Shown here piece after piece: positions 55,382 through 64,000 of a DNA stretch of 64,000 bases. A program made the translations under genes and the position numbers. The stretch spans positions 1-64,000 of the forward strand of contig JALLLT010000036.1 in NCBI GenBank assembly GCA_025266875.1. The letters are read 5' to 3'. Origin of the DNA: Fennellomyces sp. T-0311. Its lineage: Eukaryota; Mucoromycota; Mucoromycetes; Mucorales; Lichtheimiaceae. The notes under the pieces were generated by a model. That model worked only from the letters and a program-made list of their open reading frames with translations, did no database searches and was not told where the DNA came from. The first letter of the stretch is position 1; the number at the start of each line of letters is the position of its first letter.

Positions 55382-57426
55382 ATGGTCAACTGTCCGCAAG
55401 ATTACGTAGGCCATTTTTTCACCTTGGCAAGCCCAATGAAACGTCGTCAATTCTTTTCAAAGTATCCCGTTGATGAATGGACCTTTGATTCGTACCTTCA
55501 AGATACTCTTAAACGCAAGGCAAACGATCTCGGTCAAATTCTACATAATTACAAAGAGGATCTACAATGGATTTCGAGCTACTCTACGCTACCAGATCCC
55601 ATCAAAGGATTTGCGACCAATTTGAAGAAAGAAATCGCCGTAAGCTTTGTGGTACAATGTAGCATTAACTTTTCTGTGTATTGATCAGTAGAGAACGGTA
55701 GGCCAAGCCCGTCAACAGCTTCAAGGAGAAATATACCAGGTCCATAAGTCAAGATAAACCGCATGTTGTCATTAACGGACCTATGCTTATTGGATCAAAA
55801 GTACATGGATCGGTGCACAACTTTACCTCATCAGAGGCTAGCGGTTCCGGCACGGGATCAACCAGTAACAGAAGCAATGACGCACCGGCTGAAGAACAAC
55901 GGGAAGGAAAGCAACCGCAAGGAGAAACAAATGAAGTATCTGAGGAAGTGACCAGTCTCCTAGCAACCAATGACAGCGCGCCCTTGCAGCCCGTAACTTA
56001 CCATCAGAAGTTAACTACATGGATGTTCGATCTGGTAAGCAAAGTTGTCGCCTTAAAAAAGATATGGAATTCCTAATTCAACCATCGTTAGATCCATGGA
56101 AAGCAGACCTATGCACCAAGAAAGAAACCCGTATTTGCAGACTCATCTAATGCAGAGCGCCTCGAACATCTCACTCATGGACTTTTGCAATCGTTCTCTA
56201 GGAACGACGACCTTGATATGTGCACGTTGAGGCAAGCAACTTAATATCCTGGTATTCACTGAGACAACCTAACACACATGCAACAGATTATCACTTTCGT
56301 ATCTGGTGAACTTCGTGGAACAGAATATGAAAAAAGCGTTCACCGCGGTGCTTGGCGCGGCCGCTTCAAGTTCGCTTGAAGATGTCCCCCTCAATTAAAG
56401 AAATTTCAGCCAAGACCGAGATTATTGCACTTGTGGATAAAATATGCGAGGTAGGTTGCGTACGTAATACTGGTGAGTATCATCTGTAAAGCTTACAATT
56501 GTTTATCTGTTCTTTGCAGCCGCTGAACTCGAGTACGCCAAATGCGAAAGAAGCACTGATCAATATCGCAAGGATAAAAATCGACCTCCTGGTGCCAATC
56601 CCCATCAGCCATCCATACGACTCATTGCAACTTGCAATACTTGACATTTACGAGTATATGTAAGATCAAATATGGTTACGCTTGCAAAGTGCTAATGTCG
56701 GCTTTAGAATCAAGAACGTCGATCGATGGGCAAAAATGAATGATAATCCGAAAACCAGTGAAGCCGATTTTATCTGCGAAGTTTACCCGATAATACAACA
56801 CATACGGGAGGAAAATTGATATGATCGTGACGCATTCCGACATGACCACAGCACTTTGTGCAATAGAATGGAAAAAACGATACATTCCCGACCGACAGAT
56901 CCTGTTCCAGCAAGCCAAAAATTTTCGCGTGAACAAGTGCATATTGAGGCATATTCTCGGCTTACCTCTCTTTGAAGATGACCTTATCGATTCGTTTATT
57001 ATGGCCATGGACTTTAAAGGTACGTAATTTCATCAGGCAAAATGTCATACGTTGGTAATTTTTATATTATGCCAGGATTTACTGGTTACATGTTCCGTCT
57101 GGATAAGAAGGACGATGTTTTCGTTGCGAACTTGATTTCGAAGCTCACTATACCATTGCATTTGAGACTTATCCCGTCATTTAAGTCAACACTTCTTCAT
57201 TTGATCAGCTGGACAGTAAGTCAGGCTTCTTTCCGACAATGTATAACCCGATGTTGATATTTGAATTATCTAGGAGCATATGGTCAAGCTTTCACGTATC
57301 GTTGAAGTTGCGATCCAGAAAAAAAATGCAGACGCCAGCTTCGACTCGATCACCATCTCATCTACCAAGCGGACACCTGACCCCACCGAGTTCACTTACT
57401 TGTCTCCGAAGCGTTCAAAAACGTGA
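55382..57426 (+). pseudogene. Broken member of a probable Mucoromycota-specific protein family
   Basis: A start (MVNCPQDYVGHFF at 55382) opens 86 residues that end at a possible donor (IA|GTAAGC). Later segments occur in changing frames: GSVHNFTSSEASGSGTGSTS (about 55810), KCERSTDQYRKDKNR (about 56545), PISHPYDSLQLAILDIYEYI (about 56600), FTGYMFRLDKKDDVFVANLI (about 57080) and EHMVKLSRIVEVAIQKK to SPKRSKT (57272-57426). The order resembles long uncharacterised Mucoromycota proteins ending in a Ser/Thr/Pro-rich tail; this resemblance is from memory of the general pattern only. Frame changes and stops (TAA near 55755, TGA near 56819) break it. Some breaks could be introns. Confidence 0.5.
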
Positions 57427-57990
57427 AGCGACTAATAATTGGCATTCCACCATTCCGACCATTTGTAAAAAGCAATTCCCTTGTAATATACCACCAGTCT
57501 AATCATATTTGTCCCCCAATGTTTCTTGCCTTATACCATTGTCTATGCATAAAAACTCTCAGGCTTCAGGCTCCGCTTGTGCTTCAGTATGTTGCATTAT
57601 TAGCACAGATGTCAAGAGCAACCGTTAGTCAATTTCAAAAGCCTTTAGAGAACAATACATTAGTAGTTGATGTTTATTGAACAAATAGAGAATTGGGGAA
57701 TATATCATCATATCTTCTTTCCGTGTGGAATAGAGCATGGGCTGGATGGGTAACGCGTGTAATGCAGAGAGACAAAAAAAGATGGACTCCTTGACAACCA
57801 TGGAATGGAATGCGCGAGAAAACATTGCAAGTACGAGTACCGGCCGGAAAACCTGCGACAAAAGCGACAGAGACAGGATAATGCCAGCAAATGGGTTGGT
57901 TTGATGCTTTATAACTGTGCATACCTTATATCCTCCTTCACTGATCAGTTGGATTATTCGTCTAGCAGCCGATGGCAATTCCAGCCAGAG
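57427..57990. other. Stretch without a supported gene
   Basis: Minus-strand frames at 57625-57978 are Arg/Cys-rich shadows of each other with no motif. Nothing else was recognised. Confidence 0.4.
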
Positions 57991-58370
57991 AGCTACCCTA
58001 GAGAGGCAACGGCGGTAATGCCACCACCCAACCGGGGAGTTTGTCGATGCAAGGATAGCATCCGAGCTCTAATAACTGTTCGCAGTAGGAACCTAGAAAC
58101 ACCTTGCAAAGTCCTTGAGTGTCCCGGGCCCTTTTGTCACCTTTTCATCGGCCTAACTGCGTCCATCGGCAGGCATCTCACATTCTACGAGCTACCCTAG
58201 AGAGGCAACGGCAGTAACGCCACCACCCAGCCGGGGAGTTTGTCGATGCAAGGATAGCATCCGAGCTCTGTAAGAATGTTCGCAGCAGGAATCTAGAGAC
58301 ACCTTGCAAAATCCTTCAGTGTTCCGGACCCTTTTGTCGCCTTTTGATCGACCGAGCTGCGGTTTACGAT
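57991..58370. repeat. Two-unit tandem repeat, 199-bp period
   Basis: AGCTACCCTAGAGAGGCAAC starts at 57991 and again at 58190. The units share CCGGGGAGTTTGTCGATGC, GGATAGCATCCGAGCTCT and CACCTTGCAAA in the same order with scattered substitutions and small indels. The second unit ends near 58365. No coding meaning is apparent. Confidence 0.88.
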
Positions 58371-59521
58371 GCCAGAGAAAATTGCTATAATAACCAAGGA
58401 AAACGTTTTCGGTATAACGGTCACGCAGGAAACATAGCTACCTACTTACTCAAAGTCTTGATGTATTTGCGCGAATCCTTGAGGATGTACAATCCAAGGA
58501 TGCAAGCAACTTCAGCGCCCAGTGTAGTTATTTTCTCGGCAATGACGTAAGCATATGGTCGGACATTTTTCTGGCCCTCTTAGATTTTCGACAGGAAGCA
58601 CTGCGCGTTTGGATCCTCAGTCACAGCTATGCTTTCTGAGCCACCATCTCCACAGTATTCAGGCGTCACTACGTTTACCTTGATTCTCGCAAAATCTATA
58701 CACCTTTAAATAGGCTTATGGTCATTATAGCAAGTTTAATCGGGCGTGACGTTAGCATTGCGTGAGGCCGATTGATGTTGATGGTACACATACAGTATCA
58801 ATTTATGAGTGTGCCGGTTTCTCCTGGCAACCATGTGTCGGTTTGAATCAGTAGCTTGGAAAGCTGATGACTTTTCAGTCGGTTGGGCCTTTCTCATTTC
58901 GTTATATCTGCAACTTGGCAGCCCGCCTAGCGAACACTGCTAGATTGGCGACCATTTGCGATTGGTCAATGGGCTGGTTCCTGCGGTACTTTTTCAATGT
59001 CTTTCAACGCTTCAAAAGTTGCTTTTATTTTCATTTTGGAACAATATCTTACTAACACTCATATTGGTGCAAAGGTCTCATGAGCTACGAGAACACTTCA
59101 ATGTTCAACCCATCTGCCTATTGCTGGCTATGGATATATGTACCTTCAGCGAAATAGCGGGATTCCATTGTTATATAAGTTATCTCATTATTATGTTCCT
59201 TTTATTACATACAAAGCGAGTTCATTTTGATGGAAATAAACTTCAGGTATAATTTTTTGGAACAATCACCATTACAATTATATTGAAACTTGTCGGTAAA
59301 TAATAGTGCTTTTACCATTCAAGGTAATTACGATGTAGATTGAAAATAAATTTGGATGACTTACCAGAGTTAGAGAAAAACAAGAGCTCTTTTATGTAGC
59401 TTGTGTTGCTGGAATGATTTTCAGACTTGAATACTGTAAACTTGATGACTTGATAACTCGATAAGTGATATATCTCGCTCATAGCGATGAAGGGAGAATA
59501 TCTTTATACAGGATATGATAA
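58371..59521. other. Intergenic stretch, nothing recognised
   Basis: Both strands were scanned for long frames, repeats and RNA motifs without a supported feature. Confidence 0.4.
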
Positions 59522-59746
59522 ATGGCTACATATCAGACTGTACGGCAAATACACCTTTCGATCGATCCAAATCAAACGCAGTCTCCAGTTTCTCGTGTTA
59601 AACCTGGTCAGTCATTGTCATATAATTCTGTAGATGGACGACAGTATTACGAACCAGCATGCAGGAAACATCGTGATGATATGGAACGCTATGAGTCATC
59701 TGTCATTGGTTGGTCATATAGTTCAAAAGTTATAATTTATTTTTGA
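59522..59746 (+). CDS. Possible small gene or first exon, unrecognised
   Basis: A 74-codon frame beginning MATYQTVRQIHLSIDPNQTQ with plausible coding composition (RVKPGQSLSYNSVDGRQYYE, CRKHRDDMERYE). A second frame nearby (about 59810-59950: QDCAPVQIGYLGCIRCY) could be a later exon, but no confident splice junction was found. No family is recognised. Confidence 0.3.
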   Translation: MATYQTVRQIHLSIDPNQTQSPVSRVKPGQSLSYNSVDGRQYYEPACRKHRDDMERYESSVIGWSYSSKVIIYF

Positions 59747-60087
59747 GAGGTAATAGACCAGCTCCTAAAGGTATTAGGTCTCGGTTGGTCATATACGTTC
59801 TAGCAAACAACCTTACATAACGCTTATCAAGATTGCGCACCAGTCCAAATTGGTTACCTAGGTTGTATCCGCTGCTACACCGTTCCCTTAGCGATTGGCT
59901 GTGAAGAAGATGGCCACCAAGCAGAAGAATGGATAATGGACGAGCCATGCATTTTCACCAATTCTTTAAGGACTTCCTGACACGTGATGCTTATCGGATG
60001 GCGTCCACAAACAAGGCCTCAATACAGAATACAGGTTTTCCCAAAATTGAGAATCATCGCTAGTGTATAAACCCAATATATTTGTGG

Positions 60088-60315
60088 TGTCCAAGAGTTA
60101 AGTCCGAAAATGGAAGATTAAAATACCGAGTCGCACTCAGCTTAATGCGCGTTCAGAATCAAGGATGGTGCAATCCGTACAACGTATTGCCCAGTATAAA
60201 AGGAATATTGAATTGGTAGTTGAACTGGATCTGTTATTCAGAATAAATCCGTGTCTCAAAGGATTCCTATTGTCTCTTCTATTTGTTCTTCTATCACTAT
60301 CTAAACCAGATAACA
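60088..60315 (+). repeat. Candidate 5' LTR or promoter region of element D
   Basis: Segment with TG...CA ends (TGTCCAAG and AGATAACA), a TATAAAAG box near 60196 and AATAAA near 60243, just before the Gag-Pro start. No primer-binding site was recognised after it and its partner LTR lies beyond the window, so the ends are tentative. Confidence 0.35.
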
Positions 60316-60352
60316 CATTTTTTTCCTTTGAATTCACCCACCTACCAATACC

Positions 60353-62092
60353 ATGTCACCCAAGCCCGAGACTACCAAGGAACCCAAGAACGTCCAGGAG
60401 TTGCAAGAACATCCTGAGAAGAACAAGACCCCAGCCGGACCAACAGATATGGATCTCGACATCGACCAGTTGTCTCTGAGCGATGAGCCTCACCGCAAGG
60501 AGTTGGACACTTACCAGGCACTGGTTAAGGAGGTCGATGAGGCAAACGTGGCCTACCAAGAAGCGGTTACCAAGAACGCTGCCGCTAAGGACAAGAAGCA
60601 AGCGTTGGATGTTCTGATGGAGGCGCAAGCCAATGCTGAGAGCTACCGGTCGTTCTGCAAGCAACGCCATCCCACGTGTTTGGAGTTCTTGACCGAGCAA
60701 GAGGTCGCTGCCCGCAAGACTGCCGCTGCTAAGGCCGAAGCTGCTGACGTGAGTCACTTCGTGCCTAAGGACTTACCTGTCCTCCAGATCGTCGGTTCCG
60801 AAGAATGGCACCCCACGAAGTCCACGCACATATCAACCGAGATGTTTTTGCGCAAGTTCGAGAAAGAGGTTGTATCGGCCAACTTCAAGGTGGAAGACCA
60901 CTGGGCTCGTCTGTTGCCGAAATGCCTCAACGACATGCAATCCATTTGGCTGGATACCGTGTTGCAAGAAAACCCTGCCATCACTTGGGCCGAGCTCCGT
61001 TCGGAGATTGTCAAGCAATTTGACACCCCCGAGCAACAACTCAAGACAATGGAGTCCATCCTCCATATGCGCCAACAGAGCAAAGAGAAAGTGGCGGTAT
61101 ATGCACGCAAGTTCCACCAAAAGTGCATCGAAGCTGGACTGGACCAGTTCCCCAAGATCATGAACGTGGCCCTCCTTTCGTCGCTGGTGAACAAGCACGA
61201 CGTGTATGACCTGGTGTCGACAAAGTTCGGCAAAGATTTGTTGACGGTGTCACTACAAGAGATGGTTGGTTATGTGGCTAGTTTGCAGTTGGATTCGTCT
61301 GACAACAAGAGATCCCGGAATGAAGAGAATTCTGGTTTGCCGCCGAGTCGTCGTTCGCGTACGTTTGCTCGTGTGGGCACTGCCGCATCCATCCACAACC
61401 CGGCCAACCAACACCGCCGCAACCGGGCTCCATATGATCCCAACGTCTGCATTTATTGCCGGAAACAAAGAAGACCTGGTCATGAGTGTGACGAGTATAA
61501 GGTCGCGAAGGGGATTCCCCTGACACCTGCCACTAGAAGTGGTAATCAGAGAACGAGCCGCGCAGCTCATAGAGTCGTGGATTCGTCCACAGAAGATGCC
61601 TTGCCTTGTAAGTCACAGAAGAAAGAAGAGAAAAAAGATGAGATCACTGACCAAGAGGACGAAACTCTCACTTTTGTCACCATAGGAGGTCGCCGTTTGG
61701 TTGCTCTTGTGGATGGAGGCGCCACGTTTAGCGCAGTAGATTACAATTTTTGTAATAAAGAGAATATTCGTGTGCTGCCAACAGATGGTCATATTTCACT
61801 TGCAAGTGCAGATAAGAAGAGTAAAAGAATTGGTATTACAGAGCCCTTAGAAATATGGCACAACAACAGAAGTATAAAGTACCAATTTGAGGTTATGAGA
61901 ATTACAAGAGGCCACCCAGCAAGCATTGGAAAAGACCTTTTCAACGATTTGGGCATTGGCTATACTGGACTTGCTTCAACCTGGAAAGACGGTTTGAAAG
62001 AAGAAAAGGAACCGGAGATAGATGATTCGGTTATTCCAAATGAGTCACACCTGCCGGGACTGAGAAAGAGCAAGCCACATTTCACAGATTGA
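60353..62092 (+). CDS. Gag-protease polyprotein of element D
   Basis: 579 residues from MSPKPETTKE. The N-terminal third is charged and Ala/Lys/Glu-rich, probably coiled. Gag core motifs follow: STEMFLRKFEKEV, WARLLPKCLND, ITWAELRSEIVKQF and KVAVYARKFHQKCIEAG. A cysteine cluster VCIYCRKQRRPGHECDEY (about 61440-61495) replaces a standard knuckle; spacing is C-X2-C-X7-H-X-C. The protease region near 61700 reads LVALVDGGATFSAVDYNF: the active-site loop is D-G-G instead of D-T/S-G, then ITEPLEIW and IGKDLFNDLGIG. The start was chosen because it is the first Met of a frame preceded by an LTR-like region. Gag and protease are fused in one frame; Pol needs a -1 shift. Confidence 0.92.
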   Translation: MSPKPETTKEPKNVQELQEHPEKNKTPAGPTDMDLDIDQLSLSDEPHRKELDTYQALVKEVDEANVAYQEAVTKNAAAKDKKQALDVLMEAQANAESYRSFCKQRHPTCLEFLTEQEVAARKTAAAKAEAADVSHFVPKDLPVLQIVGSEEWHPTKSTHISTEMFLRKFEKEVVSANFKVEDHWARLLPKCLNDMQSIWLDTVLQENPAITWAELRSEIVKQFDTPEQQLKTMESILHMRQQSKEKVAVYARKFHQKCIEAGLDQFPKIMNVALLSSLVNKHDVYDLVSTKFGKDLLTVSLQEMVGYVASLQLDSSDNKRSRNEENSGLPPSRRSRTFARVGTAASIHNPANQHRRNRAPYDPNVCIYCRKQRRPGHECDEYKVAKGIPLTPATRSGNQRTSRAAHRVVDSSTEDALPCKSQKKEEKKDEITDQEDETLTFVTIGGRRLVALVDGGATFSAVDYNFCNKENIRVLPTDGHISLASADKKSKRIGITEPLEIWHNNRSIKYQFEVMRITRGHPASIGKDLFNDLGIGYTGLASTWKDGLKEEKEPEIDDSVIPNESHLPGLRKSKPHFTD

Positions 62093-64000
62093 TCAAATCG
62101 AGCCTGGAGAAAAACGCGTTGGTAGACAAGACGAAACTTTGCCCATTGCCAGAAGCACTGGTTTCCATTCCAACACCAGAAGGCATTGTGTGCCATCGTA
62201 GACAGTATGACATTCCGCACAAAGCGAAACCAGCCGTACAAGAACAAATTCAGAAATGGCTCGACGACAGAACAATTGTAGAAATTCCTCCGGATGAAGA
62301 CAACCGTTGGAACAATCCACTCACCGTTGCTAAGAAACGCGATGAAGATGGAAATTTTACCAAATTCAGAATTTGTCTTGACGTCAGAATGATCAACCAG
62401 TATCAGAAGAATGACAAATACTGTAGTCCAACACTGCAGCAAGTCTTCGACAGATTGAACGGTTCAAGAGTCTTTACAAAGCTAGATTTAGCACTCGCGT
62501 TCACCAGATTCCCGATTCGAAAAGAGCACAGACACAAACTTGCTTTCACAGGACCAGATTCAAAGAGATACATGCATCGTGGATCATGTTTTGGATTGAA
62601 GTTCCTGAGTGCACGGTTTCAGAGAACCATGGACAAGATACTGGGAGATTTACCATGGGTTACCATTTTCGTAGACGATATTTTGGTACACTCAAAGAGT
62701 ATTGGAGAGCATGCCTACCACGTTTCGACTGTGATCGATCGTTTGACGGATGCGAATCTGATTTTACAGCCAAAGAAGTGCTATTTTATGCAGAAGAGTG
62801 TATATCTATTGGGATTCAGGGTCGATCAGAATGGTCATTCCTTAGACAGAAGACGCGTTGTCAATGCTCAGAGTTGGCCAGTACCACGCACCGCCAAAGA
62901 GGTGATGTCTTATTTAGGCTTCATCAATTATTTCCGCCAACATATCCCATATATTTCAGATATCACAAATCCATTAGATGAATTGAGATATTCAACTGAC
63001 GTAGAGAGTCAATGGACACAGAAACATCAAGATGCTTTTGAGAGACTCAAGCATGCATTATTCCATGCACCCCTTTTGAGCTTCCCAGATATGACCAAGA
63101 GATTCCATGTTGCTACGGATGCTTCCAATGTAGGCATTTCCGCTGTTTTGTACCAGAAGTACGATAACAAGAAGCACATCATATCATTCATGGCTAGAGC
63201 CTTGACCAAGTCAGAACGGTCATATATGGTCACCAAGAAAGAATTGTGTGCAGTGATTTTTGCATTCAAGAAGTTCCATACATACCTATGGGGTAATGAG
63301 TTCACGCTTTATACAGATCACAATGCTCTCATTTACATACACAGACAAAAGCACTTGAATCATATGTTAACCAATTGGTACGACACATTATTTGATTATG
63401 ATTTTGAGGTTATCCATATTCCCGGAAAACAGAATGGACTTCCTGACAGCTTATCACGACTGTTCCATGAAGATGTCGTTGCCTCTTCGGAGGGGGGAAG
63501 TGCTCTGACGGAGCATAAAGAAGAAGCTGAAACAGAAGAAGAAGAAGAAGAGTCCACAGATGGATACAGCAGAGCTGCCTCAATAGAAGCAAACACAATT
63601 GAACCGCCGACTTTAGAGAGAAAAGAGTTGCTAGAGAAAGCACACTTATTTGGTCACTTTGGTGCAAATGCCATAGTGCAAGCCCTACACAACAATGGTT
63701 TACATTGGCCGAACATAAAGAAAGACGCGGTAGATTTGGTTATGTCCTGTCGAGAGTGCCAGAAGTTTAATATTGCGCAGAAAGGATATCATCCTTTAAG
63801 AACGATCACAGCAGATGGACCGTTTGATCATCTTGCTATTGATTTGGCGACGTTTGACAAGTCTAGAACGGGTAACAGATACCTGATGGTTTTAGTAGAT
63901 ATTGCGACCAGATTTTGCATTCTGAGACCACTGCCGGATAAAGCAGCAGACACTATAGTGAAGACACTGGTTCAGATTTTCTGCGATTTTGGATTACCAA
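62044..64000 (+). CDS. Pol (RT, RNase H, integrase start) of element D, partial
   Basis: The frame opens after a TGA at 62041-62043, overlaps Gag-Pro by 49 nt and has no stop to the window end (652 codons). RT motifs are WNNPLTVAKKR, RVFTKLDLALAFTRFPI (first Asp), CFGLKFLSARFQRTM and the catalytic FVDD (62671-62682). RNase H shows HVATDASNVGISAVLYQ, TKKELCAVIFAFKKF and YTDHNALIYI. An acidic linker with a Glu run (about 63531-63552) precedes the integrase zinc domain HLFGHFGANAI and CRECQKF, then the core HLAIDLATFD. It starts without its own clear ATG, so expression by ribosomal frameshifting is expected. The C-terminus is outside the window. Confidence 0.94.

Larger units (their letters stand above)
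60353..64000 (+). mobile_element. Ty3/gypsy retrotransposon D, intact as far as visible
   Basis: Gag-protease frame (579 codons) followed by an overlapping Pol frame in -1 that stays open to the window end. Unlike elements A to C, no frameshift or stop is seen in 3.6 kb. Domain order is Gag, knuckle-like motif, protease, RT, RNase H, integrase. It is the best candidate for a recently active element here. Confidence 0.93.

Noticed and set aside
62586..62981. 131-codon frame inside the RT of element D
   Set aside because: An out-of-frame reading of the Pol gene, which is open in another frame throughout.
1..64000. Transfer RNA, ribosomal RNA or spliceosomal RNA genes
   Set aside because: No convincing A-box/B-box pair or rRNA block was seen by eye; a covariance-model scan would be needed to be certain.

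Overview
The window is eukaryotic, and almost certainly nuclear DNA of an early-diverging fungus of the Mucoromycota (Mucorales type). The host genes are split by many short GT-AG introns of about 50 to 70 bases. They encode typical fungal housekeeping proteins: proteasome lid subunit Rpn5, cytosolic aspartyl-tRNA synthetase, an Lcp5/neuroguidin-like ribosome biogenesis factor, an ABHD4/5-type hydrolase and a PC-esterase. Between them lies a dense, nested load of transposons: at least four Ty3/gypsy elements, Plavaka-like, Tc1/mariner-IS630-like and ISXO2/Merlin-like DNA transposons, and several solo LTRs. Genus and species cannot be fixed from sequence reading alone.

Layout. 1-4879: decayed Ty3/gypsy element A with its 3' LTR. 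4910-7577 and 11933-14600: two near-identical 2668-bp TIR elements in opposite orientation, each with a multi-exon gene for an unrecognised AT-hook protein. Between them lie a broken IS630/Tc1-like transposase (8276-9592) and an ISXO2/Merlin-like relic (10032-10780). 14601-19171 (minus): a multi-exon Plavaka-type transposase with a Gln-rich coiled coil, its 3' end cut by the second 2668-bp element. 20048-21648: another DDE transposase with an AT-hook, followed by an array of TCCCAAT motifs spaced about 22 bp. 22486-25319: gypsy element B, interrupted by two solo LTRs.

26449-31641 is the gene-dense core (RPN5, AspRS, LCP5-like). 33628-36476 is a long, nearly perfect inverted duplication (two arms of 1273 bp, 303-bp spacer), each arm carrying one copy of a small secreted cysteine-containing protein gene. 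36703-38427 is a dead Tc1 element split by a solo LTR. 40264-42036 is the hydrolase, 43696-45770 an F-box/LRR pseudogene, and 47842-49440 the PC-esterase. 51079-54421 is gypsy element C plus a solo LTR. 55382-57426 is a broken member of what looks like a Mucoromycota-specific protein family. 60353-64000 is gypsy element D, open in every visible domain and running off the window.

How it fits together. The host genes are unrelated housekeeping functions with separate promoters, not a pathway. The mobile DNA is layered: elements A, B, C, the Tc1 copy and the DDE transposases carry frameshifts and stops, many of the stops being G-to-A or C-to-T changes. The twin 2668-bp elements, the inverted duplication and element D look young. 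The most unusual structures are the duplicated secreted-protein palindrome, the twin unknown elements beside a plausible source of transposase, and the phased TCCCAAT array.
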